Shown here piece by piece: positions 11,797-23,352 of a DNA stretch of 64,000 bases. This DNA comes from Aureobasidium sp. EXF-3400. Its lineage: Eukaryota; Ascomycota; Dothideomycetes; Dothideales; Saccotheciaceae. Each line of letters begins with the position of its first letter. Position 1 is the stretch's first letter. Under the pieces are notes generated by a model that did not search any database, had not been told where the DNA came from, and saw only the letters and a list, made by a program, of their open reading frames with translations. Location of the stretch: contig SWBL01000031.1 in NCBI GenBank assembly GCA_024195585.1, forward strand, positions 62,001 to 126,000, written 5' to 3'. A program made the translations under genes and the position numbers.

Positions 11797-13125
11797 TCAA
11801 CCAATAAATTTGCAGGTGGGCATGCGGTAGTTGTCCAATGCCCAGTAACGGCGACGTACACCCTCCCATTCACCCTGCTCATCAAGATCGGGGATGCGAA
11901 TGTCCTCAAACTCAGTATCCATACCAGCGTCAAAGAGATCCATCTCGACCACTCTGGTGTACACATCGTAGCACACCTGTCTGTCGGCACCGAGACCATT
12001 GAAGAAACCGAAACGACCTTCGGGGTCAAGCAGACCGATGACATACTCGGTGAAGAACTCTTTCAGAGCTTTGTACTCTTCGGCGAAGGTGTCGAAGTAG
12101 ATTCCGTCAAAGACTTCGTTTTGCTCCACGAGTTTAGGGACAACATCCTGCCATCTGCCTTCGTGAATTTTGACGCCGGGCTTCTCGTACCAGCCATCCT
12201 TGCGCATGCGGGCAAGGACATCAGGGTGTGCTTCGATGATGTGGTGGACTGCGACCTTCTTGTCTTGGAAGATACCATCGATGATACCCATACCGTGGCC
12301 GACGTTGAGAACACGAAGACCAGGCTCGGGGCAGAGGCGGTCGACAGTCTTTTGCATGATATCAGTCTCCCAAGACATCATGACACCATTCTTGTCAGCA
12401 TCCAGCAGTCTGTCACCCTTGAATGTAAGGTGCGAGGCAAGGTAGTCTTCGCTGTTGACATCAACCTTTGTCTCCTGTCCGTTCTCGTCAACCTGAACAA
12501 GCTCGGGTACGCTTTCGGTGCCAGGAACAGTGCCGTCAGGACCAACAAGCTCAGGCGCGCTCTCGTCTACTTCAACCATGGATTCTTGCAGAGAGTCGCC
12601 GTTCTCACCCTCAACAATCTCGAAATCTTCGACTTCCTGCTCTTCCTCTTCGCTGTCGTCCTCGTACTGTGCCAGTAATTCGAAACCATCGAGACGGCTT
12701 AGTAAAAGCTCGGCGCGGACACCGGCCTCAACCATGGCCTCGTAGCACTTCTTCAGGCCCAGTCGCAAAGCCAGACATCCGGGAGTCTCGTTGTTGTCAT
12801 CCAAGTCGTTCCAGATGGCACCATTCTCCAGCAGGAACTTGATTGTCTTTAGAGCCTCCTCTTCCTCCAAAGCAGCGTCGTTGAGAGTGGCGGCCTCATC
12901 AACATCCATGTCTTTCTTGTCTTGTGCGGTCTCGTCATCGGGCTCGCATGCAGCAATGGCAGCGTGAAGAGGAGTCATTCCAGTGTCAGAGTCGACAACA
13001 TTGGCGGAACCCTTGGGTGTGCGCAGGAGATGGCGCAGCGAATCGATGTCGTGATTGGTGGCAGCAAGGAGGATCTCCTGCTCGGTGGTGTCTGTGTCGA
13101 TGTCCATTGGTTGATCCTCTGCCAT
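11797..13125 (-). CDS. RMT2: Protein arginine N-methyltransferase 2 (delta-N type)
   Basis: Intronless, 442 residues, the expected size for fungal RMT2. The N-terminus (about 15-145) contains ankyrin-like repeats (EQEILLAATNHDIDSLRHLL, MTPLHAAIAAC, KFLLENGAIWNDLDDNNETP). An acidic linker spans about 150-225. The C-terminal methyltransferase fold follows: YLASHLTFKGDRLLD, the SAM motif VLNVGHGMGIID, IIEAHP, GIYFDTFAEEY and FFNGLGADR. Family role: S-adenosylmethionine-dependent methylation of the delta nitrogen of arginine, with ribosomal protein L12 (uL11) as the known yeast substrate. No nearby gene is functionally linked. Confidence 0.95.
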   Translation of the reverse strand: MAEDQPMDIDTDTTEQEILLAATNHDIDSLRHLLRTPKGSANVVDSDTGMTPLHAAIAACEPDDETAQDKKDMDVDEAATLNDAALEEEEALKTIKFLLENGAIWNDLDDNNETPGCLALRLGLKKCYEAMVEAGVRAELLLSRLDGFELLAQYEDDSEEEEQEVEDFEIVEGENGDSLQESMVEVDESAPELVGPDGTVPGTESVPELVQVDENGQETKVDVNSEDYLASHLTFKGDRLLDADKNGVMMSWETDIMQKTVDRLCPEPGLRVLNVGHGMGIIDGIFQDKKVAVHHIIEAHPDVLARMRKDGWYEKPGVKIHEGRWQDVVPKLVEQNEVFDGIYFDTFAEEYKALKEFFTEYVIGLLDPEGRFGFFNGLGADRQVCYDVYTRVVEMDLFDAGMDTEFEDIRIPDLDEQGEWEGVRRRYWALDNYRMPTCKFIG

Positions 13126-13940
13126 GTTGGGCTATGTGATTGACGGTGATGGTGTTGTGAAACAAAAGTAGTGATTGTGATTTTTCTGCTTGAACAAAAA
13201 AGCGGGGAAGGTGCGGGGAGCTCGTCTCACGGGCAGCCAAAGTCTCTCTTCTTGCAGAGCTTTATATCTCTATCATTCTTCGCGCCAAACGAGCTGTCGA
13301 TACACACGTCTTTCTACGACCAGAAGACATGTGGAGTAGGGGTGTATTCCAGCGCCTGATGAGCATGTCTACAGTCATGTTCTTGAACATATTCCCATGT
13401 GCAGAAAGATGAGGCTCTCGGCAAAGACCCTGACGCCATGGCTGATTGGCCAGGTTTCGTACGCCGAATACGATAGCAACGTACAAGCTGTCTTCTGTCT
13501 CGGATGCACAAGGATTTATCGCCAAGAGCATAACATTGAACTACTGTATACCATCTTCCAGAACGACAACGAGCACCCCTAGCCATGAGTTATTCGGATG
13601 CGTAGTTGTCCGAGGCTCCGGCTCCGAGCAAGCTACATCACCGGTCAAAGCTGAAACGTCATATCAGATCGTCAGCCAAGCAGCCAAAGCAGCGACTCCG
13701 ACTGAACCATGCCAACTTGTGTCAGAAGAATCAATTTTCCTACGTCCGCCCTCATACACACGAGATCCTGATACACGTACTGCTGTGGGCCAGCAATTTG
13801 ATCACGTTGTGTCATGCTCTGCCATTTCTTCTTCCACTAACTGTCCTCCTTCTTCGTCTCACCCTAGCCACTTATCCATCTTTTTTATCCACCACTCAAT
13901 ATATCCTGCTCACTTACGCTGACGACAACTCGCTATCATC
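13126..13940. other. Divergent intergenic region of RMT2 and the acyltransferase gene
   Basis: No supported gene. It should hold both promoters; the 13.8-13.93 kb part is pyrimidine-rich, as often upstream of fungal start sites. Confidence 0.5.
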
Positions 13941-16077
13941 ATGGACGGACTGGCACAGTCAAGTCGTCGTCCCACCCTCCGGACAAACGACACCCTCGAT
14001 GTCCAGGAACTCGTCGGCAGCATCCAAGACGACGGCACCGCATCTCTGAAGCCTCGTCACAAACAGACAACCCATCTCCAAACCGCAGACACCTCCAATA
14101 GTCCAAGCCCCACTTCCTTGACCTCGGACGAAGACGTTGAAGACTACGACAAGATCAAGCTGGATCCGGACACCATCGTTGACGGCAGCAGTGGCGGTCC
14201 TTTAGGCGTTGCAGCCGCCGACCATAAATCAGACCAGGACCTCTCACTCAAGCCTTTCAGGTCAGGTGTGGGTCACATCAGACAAAAATCCGACACCAAC
14301 ACTCGTCAACCATCACCAGACTCTCGCCGCAAAAGCATCCAGATCCGCCTCGAGAAGACCGATCGCAAAGGTCATTACATCCTTACCGCCGATGATCCCG
14401 ACATTCGCGACATCCTTAGGAAGGGTATGGAAAGAGAAGAAGCTTCACAAGACCCCTCTAAGAAAGCGAGAAGTCTACGAGACCTAGTCTTCACCCGCCA
14501 GTTCACAACCTTTGACCGACAGAATCCTCTAAGCGCAGAGTCACCCTTCCACGGCTTCTTCACCCTGTTCTGGTTGGCCATGGTCCTCATGTTCTTCAAA
14601 GTTTCTGCATATAACTGGAAAGAGCATGGAAGCATCTTTGGTGGCAATGAGGTCTTCAAGATCATGTTCGGTCACGATGTCTTGATCTTGGGACTCACTG
14701 ACGGTGTCATGGTCTTCTCATCTATCTTGGGCTTCCTGCTACAAAAGGCGGTCGTCAGGAACTACATCAGCTGGAACAGATCAGGATGGATTATCCAGAA
14801 CGTTTGGCAAACCTTCTTTCTAGGTTCTGTCGTCTGGTGGATGTTCTACCGCGAATGGCCGTGGACCCATACTATCTTTATGGTTCTACACACCATGGTT
14901 TTTCTCATGAAGCAGCACAGCTACTGCTTCTACAATGGTCACCTGTCAGTCGTATTCAGGCGACGCAATATGCTGAGGGAGAAGTTGCGCGCCCTCCGCG
15001 ACATGGAGCCTACACCATCCTTGCCAAGCAGCCCTCAAGGCATCAGTCCCGCAGTGACTAGCGCGATCGAACAGGCTGACACGGGCGAGAAGAAGCGTCG
15101 TCCTATCGCGCATCGCACTTCAACCAACCTGGATAATGAGACGTCTGATGTGGCCAGAGTTGCGACCGCTATGCAGTCTGGCCAACCTCTTACGGTAGAT
15201 CAAATGCTAGCATTCCAGCGTATCATCGAGGAAGAGATCGAGGCGCTGGACAAAGAGCTGAAGGGCAAAGCGCAATCCGACGAGAAGGCATACCCCAATA
15301 ACCTGACGCTAAGCAACTTTGCCGATTGGACCATTCTACCCACACTGGTGTACGAACTTGAATATCCTCGACAAGAACAAATCAACTGGTGGTATGTACT
15401 GGAGAAATCCATGGCAACATTCGGTACACTTTGTGTAATGCAAGTCATCTCTCAAGCATACATCTATCCTCCGGTGGCCGAGACGGTGCGCATGAAGGAA
15501 GCAGGCATGTCTTTGGAAGACAGAGCAAGGCAGATGCCGTGGATTGTGAGCGACATGCTGTTCCCACTGTTGTTGGAGCAGCTGTTGTCGTGGTATGTCA
15601 TTTGGGTAAGTCATAATAGAGTAGTTGTACTATGCACAGGACAAGGGACTGACTGTGATACAGGAATGTGTGCTCAACGTACTGGCCGAACTCACATGCT
15701 TTGCCGACCGCGGCTTCTATGGCGACTGGTGGAACAGTGTTTCATGGGACCAGTATGCAAGAGATTGGAACAGACCAGTGCACAACTTTTTGCTTCGACA
15801 CGTGTACCACTCTTCCATCTCGGCCTTCCATCTGTCCAAAGGTACGGCGACATTCGTTACGTTCCTTTTGTCAGCATTGGTGCACGAGTTGGTCATGGCA
15901 TGTCTTTTCAAGAAGGTGCGCGGCTACTTGTTTACGATGCAACTGCTGCAGATGCCTTTGGTGATGCTCAGCCGAACCAAGCTTCTCAAGGGCCGAGACC
16001 TGCTAGGGAATGTGGTGTTTTGGATTGGGCTGTTCGTGGGTCCCAGTGTACTCACCAGCTTCTATCTTTTGATTTAG
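13941..16077 (+). CDS. ARE2: Sterol/diacylglycerol O-acyltransferase (ARE/ACAT family, MBOAT)
   Basis: Two exons, 13941-15605 and 15664-16077, joined in phase 0 across a 58-bp GTAAGT..CAG intron; 692 residues. The junction gives YVIW-ECVLNVLAEL, as in the family. The first 190 residues are soluble and probably disordered. Many membrane segments follow. MBOAT landmarks lie in exon 2: FYGDWWN (573-579), RDWNRPVHNFL (from 588) and the membrane-embedded catalytic His629 in LVHELVMAC. Reaction: acyl-CoA plus sterol (or diacylglycerol) to the neutral lipid ester in the endoplasmic reticulum, feeding lipid droplets. The acceptor cannot be told from sequence; the symbol denotes the family, not proven orthology to ARE1 or ARE2. 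Confidence 0.92.
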
Positions 16078-16467
16078 TCTTAGAGAATATAGACGTCTAT
16101 AGAGCAGAGGAACAATGGTTGTTACTCGGGAGAAGATAACTGAGTTTTGTGGCTTTGGGCATTGTTCGTGGGTGGCGGTGCAATGCAGACCGAGACCAAT
16201 GAGAGCTTTCGGCAAGTGAAACCTCGTGCTCTTCAGGCGAGTCGACGTCACACACCGCGTGTCATTCTATGTTTCTGCCTTCTGTCCCTTATTTTGTAGT
16301 AGCATTGATCGAGGCTGAGTAAGGATCTTTTGGAAACAGAAGGCCGTTGGAACTGAAGGTGGAACAGCAGGCATCCGGATTCCGCGTCGCATCATTAATA
16401 AAAGCAATCTCCGCCCGCCATCCACCGCGTCTACCGATAGCTCCTCTTTCACCCCACCACCACAACC
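16078..16467. other. Intergenic, fimbrin promoter
   Basis: No gene seen; a CA-rich leader immediately precedes the fimbrin ATG. Confidence 0.5.
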
Positions 16468-18598
16468 ATGAACGTGATCAAGCTGCAGAGGTACGCTGTG
16501 ACTGGGCGCAATTCGACGGCATGAGTTGACTTGGTCTAGGAAATATCCTCAATTCGACCAAAATGAGATCTTCCAGCTCTCCAATGCCTTCCAGAACATG
16601 GATGTCGACGACAAGGGCTACCTGGATGAAGCCACCGTCATCAAGGCAACTCAGAACTCGGAGCGCCAGCCCTACGATGTTGTGCGACAGGCTCTCAAGG
16701 AAGTCGAGCTCGACAGCTCGCGACGAGTCGAGTTGGATGACTATGTTGATGTATACCGCCGCCACTGCCTATCCCACTCAGGACCCGGCTGACAGGCGCC
16801 CAGTTGATCTCGAAGCTCCGCGCACCGTCGCAAGCTCAAAAAAGCATGGCCACCGGGCCCACTCGTTCGCGCGGCCTCAGCAATGCCCAACTACAAGGCC
16901 AGCAACCCACTTCCGGCCACGCCTCCAAGGGTAGCGTCGGCGGTGGCGCAAGCACTGGAGGCGGTCGCATTCACGTTGGAGGTGCCACAGCTAGTTCGCA
17001 ACACACCATCAACGAAGATGAGCGCGAGGAATTCACCCGTCACATCAACGCTGTTCTTGCCGGAGACGCCGACATTGGCGACAAGCTGCCCTTCCCTACC
17101 GATACCTTTGAGATGTTCGACGAGTGCAAGGACGGTCTGGTGCTGGCCAAGCTCATCAACGACAGTGTGCCCGACACAATCGATGAGCGTGTATTGAACA
17201 GACCCGGCAAGAAGATCAAGACTCTCAACGCTTTCCACATGACCGAGAACAACAACATCGTCATTGAGTCGGCAAAGGGTATTGGTTGTTCGGTTGTCAA
17301 CATTGGCTCTGGCGACATCATCGAAGTCAAGGAGCACTTGATTCTTGGTCTGATCTGGCAGATTATCCGCAGAGGTCTGCTCGGCAAGATCGACATCAGA
17401 CTCCACCCCGAGTTGTACAGATTGTTGGAAGATGATGAGACTCTGGAGCAATTCTTGCGTCTGCCCGCTGAGCAGATCTTGTTGCGCTGGTTCAACTACC
17501 ACCTGAAGAACGCCAAGTGGCACAGAACGTAGGTGCAGTAGAACACAACTCCTAGATGCCTGGCTAACAGCATACAGTGTCTCAAACTTCTCGGGCGATG
17601 TCAAGGATGGCGAGAACTACACCGTCCTTCTCAACCAACTCAAGCCCGAAATCTGCTCTCGCTCCCCCCTCCAGACCAACGACCTCATGCAACGTGCCGA
17701 ACAAGTCCTTGATAACGCCGACAAGCTCGACTGCCGCAAATTCTTGACCCCCAAGTCGCTCGTCGCCGGTAACCCCAAGCTCAACCTTGCTTTCGTCGCC
17801 AACCTGTTCAACACCCACCCTGGTCTTGATCCCATCACTGAGGAAGAGAAGGCTGATATCGAGGACTTTGATGCTGAAGGTGAGCGTGAGGCTCGTGTCT
17901 TCACTCTTTGGCTCAACAGTCTGGACGTCCAACCTACCGTCGTCTCCTTCTTCGACGACCTCCGCGACGGTACCATTCTTCTGCAAGCCTACGACAAGGT
18001 CATTCCTGGCTCTGTAAATTGGCGTCATTGCAACAAGCGTCCCGCTAACGGCAACGAGCTCATGCGCTTCAAGGCTGTCGAAAACACAAACTACGCCGTA
18101 GAGATTGGCAAGCAAAACCGCTTCTCCCTTGTTGGTATTCAAGGTGCAGATATCACCGATGGCCAACGTACTCTCACTCTTGGTATGGTTTGGCAACTCA
18201 TGCGCAAGGATATTGTCAATACTCTCGGTAACCTCGCTCAACGTATGGGCAAGCGCGAAATCAGTGATGCCGACATGGTTACCTGGGCCAACGGTATGTC
18301 CAAGAAGGGAGGCAAATCATCCTCCATCCGCAGCTTCAAGGACTCCACCCTCGGTAACGGTATTTTCTTGTTGGATGTCTTGAACGGCATGAAGAGCAGC
18401 TATGTTGATTACGACATGGTCGCATCTGGCCGCAACGACGACGAAGCATATGCCAACGCCAAGCTCGCCATTTCTATTGCCAGAAAGATGGGTGCAACCA
18501 TCTGGCTCGTACCCGAGGATATCTGCAATGTTCGCAGCAGACTTATCGTCACATTCATCGGCAGTCTTATGGCCACTGCTGAAAAGATGGGAGTGTAA
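16468..18598 (+). CDS. SAC6: Fimbrin, actin-bundling protein
   Basis: Four exons: 16468-16490, 16540-16750, 16804-17528 and 17578-18598, giving 659 residues. Introns are 49, 53 and 49 bp. The tiny first exon encodes MNVIKLQ, and the junction MNVIKLQR-KYPQFDQNEIF matches fungal fimbrins. An EF-hand-like region (DVDDKGYLDE) spans about 10-75; its loop has Lys and Thr at usual ligand positions, so calcium binding is doubtful. Four calponin-homology domains follow as two actin-binding units, with typical phrases such as KIKTLNAFHMTENNNIVIESAKGIGC and ENTNYAVEIGKQNRFSLVGI. It bundles actin filaments in patches and rings. Intron 1 of 49 bp and the 23-nt exon are easily missed by gene finders. Confidence 0.96.
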
Positions 18599-19045
18599 AA
18601 TAAAAGAGATGAAGGACTCGTCTGCGACACATTTTGCCTCTTTGTCGATTATTTCTAACGTTCTCCTCCCAACACTGCTTTTTTTTATATCCAGATTACG
18701 CCGATTGCTACAGAAAGTTTTTTGAATACACTTCTTCTTCGTCTGTTGTTCTTTTTGCATCTTTTGTGTTTGGCGATTGGTACAGCCGTTGTTCAAGGAG
18801 TTTTTGCAGGTGAGTTTGATAGTATAAGATTTTTCACGTGGTTGACCACGCGAAGGACAACTTCGAGTTGATTCTTGTTCTTCCAAGGATGACTCTTATC
18901 TTTGCTACTGTTATATTTCCCAAACAGTTTCTTCTTCTTCGATTTTTTCTTTCTTCGAATCTTGAGATCCACTCACGTTTCTTTACCAGAACTCACTCCT
19001 GAGACAAGACACCAGTATACCCAAGCAAGACGACAAAACAGAACC
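18599..19045. other. Intergenic, T/C-rich
   Basis: 3' flank of fimbrin and pyrimidine-rich promoter of the next gene. The frame of the next gene stays open back to 18902, but that leader (poly-Phe, Leu) looks like translated T-rich leader. Confidence 0.5.
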
Positions 19046-19681
19046 ATGTTTTCTCTACGCGCTGTACAGACGACCGGACGAAGTCTACCTCGCACGACTA
19101 CTACAACATTTCGTCGTATCCTCTGTCACCAAATTCCAGGAGTGTCACCTGTTGCGAGAAAAATCAACCCTTCAAATGCCACTGCTACCACAACTCAAAA
19201 GAGGGATACCCATAACGTCGTTTTGCCATGGCCATCCACTGCCCCTGAACCTGAAATCAAACCACTGGATGTCGAGTTTCTGCATCAAGCAGCAGCAGCA
19301 GCAAACTCGCACCCCCAAATTGAAAATCTACAAACAACAACAACAACAACAACAACAACCCACGATCCCGAAGTCTTCTCAGATCAACAGACAACGACCA
19401 AAGAACAGAATATCCAAAACCTACAAACCCAGCTCAAAGAACAGAGTCACCAGCTTTTGCGGCAAGAAAAAGATATCCAGCGACTTAAGACACTAATTAC
19501 ACAGCCTGGGTTTTGTACGCAAAAGAAATGGGTTTATGAGTGCAAGGGTTGTGGGCAAGTTGGTGTGGGTGTGGAGATGGAGGGCAAGGGAAGTGGAGGG
19601 GATACGGGAAATAAAGGGGATAAGATGATGGAGTTGTTAGGAAGCAAAGAAGGGGAGAAGGAGAGGTGGGATGTTTTGTAG
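19046..19681 (+). CDS. Uncharacterised protein with possible mitochondrial presequence and coiled coil
   Basis: I do not recognise the family. From the Met at 19046 the product is 211 residues. The N-terminus MFSLRAVQTTGRSLPR is Arg/Ser/Thr-rich without acidic residues, the character of a mitochondrial targeting peptide. A Thr run encoded by an ACA microsatellite lies mid-protein. About residues 120-155 are Gln/Glu/Lys-rich with heptad character (NLQTQLKEQSHQLLRQEKD), then GFCTQKKWVYECKGCGQ supplies three Cys that might bind a metal. The tail is Gly/Lys/Glu-rich. Start choice is by composition only; the open frame reaches 18902. Confidence 0.55.
   Translation: MFSLRAVQTTGRSLPRTTTTTFRRILCHQIPGVSPVARKINPSNATATTTQKRDTHNVVLPWPSTAPEPEIKPLDVEFLHQAAAAANSHPQIENLQTTTTTTTTTHDPEVFSDQQTTTKEQNIQNLQTQLKEQSHQLLRQEKDIQRLKTLITQPGFCTQKKWVYECKGCGQVGVGVEMEGKGSGGDTGNKGDKMMELLGSKEGEKERWDVL
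19331..19359 (+). repeat. CAA/ACA microsatellite inside a CDS
   Basis: About nine to ten CAA units, read in frame as ACA to give a run of nine Thr. Confidence 0.85.
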
Positions 19682-19907
19682 ATGGGATCAAGGGATAGCT
19701 GATGGGAGGATATTGAAGCAACCTGGAGTTTTGTTTTCGGGCGGTCTGACAAGCTTCTAATATGGTGAAGTTTGCGGCAGTATGATCTTTGTCAATCTTA
19801 TGCTATTTATCTCTTCTTATAGCTGTTTTCCCGCACTCCGCTCCGTTGCCGAGTCGAATGACCTTCGACTTTGACTAACACAGCACCGGTCTTAGACCTT
19901 GTTTGCT

Positions 19908-20246
19908 TCAAAACCATTCGCCCTGCCCATCGTACTGCCAGACTGCGATGACACCAGGATCTCGTCTCAAACGCTCTCGATATTCATCTGTCATCGTGCC
20001 ACTCCAAAGTCCTTCTGGCTGGGGCGCATCTTCCCGAACAGAAATGTCTCCCATGGCTTTCTTGTGTGCTTCTAGGGTGTGAGAGTGGTCGAAGCGGACG
20101 TAGTAGCGCCATGGGGTTGTGCTGTTTGGTTCGAGTTCGAGGGGTGCTATGTAGACTTTTGAATCCTGTTCCAATGTTGGAATGTTGATGGTTGAGTTCA
20201 TGTCCGAGGTTTTAGTGGTTGAGCTGTTGGTCGATTTTTCGGCCAT
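19908..20246 (-). CDS. Small protein resembling the I9 (subtilisin propeptide) inhibitor fold
   Basis: 112 residues from the Met at 20246 (MAEKSTNSS); the frame reaches back to a Met at 20309. The first 35 residues are Ser/Thr-rich. The rest reads like an I9-type domain: a strand WRYYVRFDHSHTLEAHKKAM, then GLWSGTMTDEYRERLRRDPGVIAVWQYDG. This resembles the end pattern of inhibitor I9 domains (hydrophobic-x-G..., helix, LRxDPxVxxVxxD). No protease domain follows, so by analogy with free-standing I9 proteins it may be a cytosolic proteinase-B-type inhibitor. This is a pattern judgement, not a firm assignment. Confidence 0.55.
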   Translation of the reverse strand: MAEKSTNSSTTKTSDMNSTINIPTLEQDSKVYIAPLELEPNSTTPWRYYVRFDHSHTLEAHKKAMGDISVREDAPQPEGLWSGTMTDEYRERLRRDPGVIAVWQYDGQGEWF

Positions 20247-21191
20247 GGTATGTTGTCGGATGAAAAGCAGGGGCCTGTGTCTGGTATATGGTATGCCGGT
20301 CGAATGCAAGGTAGGTGAGACTGCTGCCTTGTTATGACAATGACTCGCTATTATTACATCATTTCAAAATCTCATAATAGGACTCGGAGGTCTGGATCTT
20401 CTTTCATAAGATGAAATCTAGAGATTTGGAAAATCAGCATGTTCTATAGACAAGATTAGAGTACCTGGTGGAAACCAGACTATAGTAAGTATAACCTTTT
20501 CGTGGTACTACTCAAATAAGAACCCTAGTCTTTTCTATCACGAAAGCTCGCTAGGTTACGTAGACGCCTTTTAAGCCGTATATAGAGATTGCATTACATT
20601 TAGCTCAAATTTCATATACCTTTGCGGAGTATAAAAGTCATTAGACTCTTGCACTTGACACTTAAAGTTAACGATCAACTCATGAGGTTGTACTCTATCG
20701 TCGCCGTTCTCTTTGAGAATTAGTATGTCGAACATGACACCCTGACGCTGACCTTGAATGGTAACCGCTACCCCACGCCATTATCCCGAAGCGGTATAGC
20801 CTGCAGCCTTCCTTCCGCATCCCGAGGTTCTCGATCACGACTGCTCAACCATCAATTGCACCATCCTGTTATCGCAACGTAAACGAACGATCACATTGGC
20901 GGAAAGCCTTAACCCGGCATATCAGCTCCGAATGTCGCGGCGCGATGGCGCAATGATATGCGATGACTCCAACGAGGAACTTGCACATAGCGCGCAAGGA
21001 AGGTAAGGAGAAATATAAGCACGCGTGGCCTCGCTGCCTATCCTATAGAAGTACTGGTTCGTATCCTCATCAGCCGCATCAACCTTAAAAACGGTCACAG
21101 TCGTTTTATCCCACCCCCACGTGCTCGTGTTACGTCTGTCAGACTTTCCCCTTTCTTGAACCTTTTCTTGTTTTGTCTTGACTATCTAGAC
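20247..21191. other. Gene-poor, AT-rich stretch with a broken secreted-protein-like start
   Basis: 20340-20720 is richer in A+T than its surroundings. A TATAAAAG at 20630 is followed at 20682 by an ATG opening MRLYSIVAVLFEN then TAG (20721). The first 11 residues look like a signal-peptide start, and the same frame stays open for about 53 codons after the stop. This may be a dead small secreted-protein gene, or chance. Confidence 0.35.
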
Positions 21192-23195
21192 ATGATTGCT
21201 CGCCAAGGAGAGGACTCGAATGCGCTGGTCGCACCGAAGGATACTGTTGAGCAGGAGACAACACCTTTACTGGACCAGGAAGCCAATACCGAGGAAGTCG
21301 ATACCGAGGGGATACAACAACAAGACTCGACATCAGGGAAGCCGCAAGATGAACGACCCACACGCTCTGTCTTTGGCATCATCTCAGTCCTTTTGATTGG
21401 TGTTTTTGTCTCTCAAGCGGACACGACTCTGGTCTTTGCGACATATGCACACATCACTTCTGAATTCATTCGTATGGGAGGCGGTAGCTGGATAGATGGC
21501 AGTTGGATTGTGACGAGTTTCGGTCTGGCCACATGCGCCACACAACCAATTTACGGACGACTATCACAGATCTTTGGAAGGAAGCCAATCTTGCAGTTGT
21601 CATATGTGCTGTTCTTCGCTGGCACTGCTATTGCTGGACTCGCTCAGAATATGGTTCAGATGATTATTGGACGTGTCATTCAAGGTGCTGGAAGCGCTGG
21701 TATGGTTTCTATGGTTTCTATTTTGTTGACTGGTATGTTTGTCTTTATTCTGGATGCCAGCTTTTTGTTTATAGTCTGTCTAGATCTGGTGCCTTTACAT
21801 GAGGTGGCGGCATACAGAAGTTATGTCAATGTCTTTTCCACTGTAGGCAGAAGTTGTGGAGGCTTGATAGGAGGCTTTTTGACACAAAGTATAGGATGGC
21901 GATGGTGAGTACCTTGGTAGTGCCTTTGATCATCAGCTTAAATCCTACAGGGCCTTTATTGGGCAATGTCCGCTTTTACTTCTCTCCATCGTGCTGGTCT
22001 GGTGGAGACTCGAGGAACCACAACGAAACGTTGAACTCAAGCAAAGCATTTGGACAAAGCTCAAGCGCATTGATTTTGTCGGCGCTTTCCTCATGTCGAT
22101 CGCTATTCTAGCAAGCATCACAGCATTCGATCTCGGCAGCAAACAGGCCAGTACTCCTGTCCTTGTCACATTGGTTGCAATTGCCATTACTGCTTGGGCT
22201 CTTTTCGCTCTCACGGAGAAGTTCTGGGCTAATGAACCAATATTCCCCTTGGAATTGCTTGGCAAGGATGCAGTGATTACCTCTTATACAATCATTTTCA
22301 TCCAGACTGGTATTCAAGTTTCTGTGAGTTCTCTTGTATGCTTCTGGTTTGTCATTCTGTACTGACCTTCATCACCAGCTCATGTTCTTAGTGCCATTAT
22401 ATTTCCAAGTCACTGCTAATGCAAGCATGGGTGAAGCTGGCGCTCATCTCGTTCCTGCTGTTTTCGGCAATACACTCGGAGGCCTCGCCGTGGGAGCATG
22501 GATCAAGCGGTAAGATTCCCATCTCAAGCCATGATTTATTCATCGACTAACAAGTGCACAGTACTGGCCGATACAAGCCTCCCACTATCTTAGCAAGTCT
22601 ATCAGCTATGCTCTGCTTCTCCTTACTTCTGATCCTCTGGCGAGGTCACACCAGCACAGCTGCGTCATTAGTCATCTTCTTCGGCGGCTGCGGGTCGGGC
22701 ATGGCAAACTCTGCAGTCTTTGTTGGCTTGACCGCCGGACTTGAGAAAGAGCAGATTGCCATCGCAACTACGGGACTATACCTCAGCTCCAGCATCAGTG
22801 TTGTAGCTGGCGTTAGTGCTGCAAGTGCCATCTTCCGATCTGCATTACGTTCAAACCTCCACAGGATTTTGGGCAGAGTCGTTGGTGGAGATGAGGTAAG
22901 TCGTATCAAACTTGAATCTCGACCAAAGGACCACAACTGATCTCTTGTCACAGATCGCGAGAAAGGTATTGTCAGATGTTGCTTATGTGCATACGCTACA
23001 TGGTCATCTTCGACGCATGGTTGTCCGGGCCTTTGTCATGAGTTTCAGGAGGACGTTTGGTATGTTGCTCAAATTCTCTCTTTCAAGGACCGTCTAGCTG
23101 ACTGTTTTTCCTGCTTCGCAGCTGTTCAGATTGCTTTGGCAAGTATGGCACTCGTCATTGGTATACTGTCCAAGCAAAGGAAAATTGCTCGCTAG
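21192..23195 (+). CDS. MFS transporter, vacuolar amino acid/drug type (VBA/Fnx-like, DHA2)
   Basis: Seven exons: 21192-21732, 21784-21904, 21951-22323, 22379-22509, 22562-22895, 22954-23059, 23122-23195; 559 residues, with introns of 46-62 bp. Intron 1 is 51 bp without a stop, so it can be mistaken for coding; removing it gives SILLTDLVPLHEVAAYRSYVNV, as in the family. About 14 membrane segments, with YGRLSQIFGRKPIL after TM2 and GRVIQGAGSAGM (drug:H+ antiporter style motif C region). The soluble N-terminus has E22-TTP-LL27, a [DE]xxxL[LI] sorting signal, consistent with delivery to the vacuole. Family members take basic amino acids into the vacuole or export drugs; the substrate is unknown here. 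Start at 21192 because the frame before it lacks ATG. Confidence 0.85.
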
Positions 23196-23352
23196 GCGTC
23201 AGGTGTTCATAACACAATTTTCACGATTGTCTAACGTGATGGGATGATCAAATTTCTCTCAATCACCAGCTTTGAGGCCTACCGCAGCATAGTGTTAGCA
23301 CAATCTCCTGATACCTCTTATCCAGCTAAGGATGTGGAGATGCCCCCGTAAT

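Noticed and set aside
11773..12678. 301-codon plus-strand frame
   Set aside because: Antisense shadow of RMT2, whose motifs are clear on the minus strand.
16891..17604. 237-codon minus-strand frame
   Set aside because: Shadow of fimbrin exon 3.
21733..21783. 51-bp stretch readable as coding in the MFS gene
   Set aside because: GTATGT..CTAG borders, and removal restores the family sequence LLTDLVPLHE, so it is an intron.
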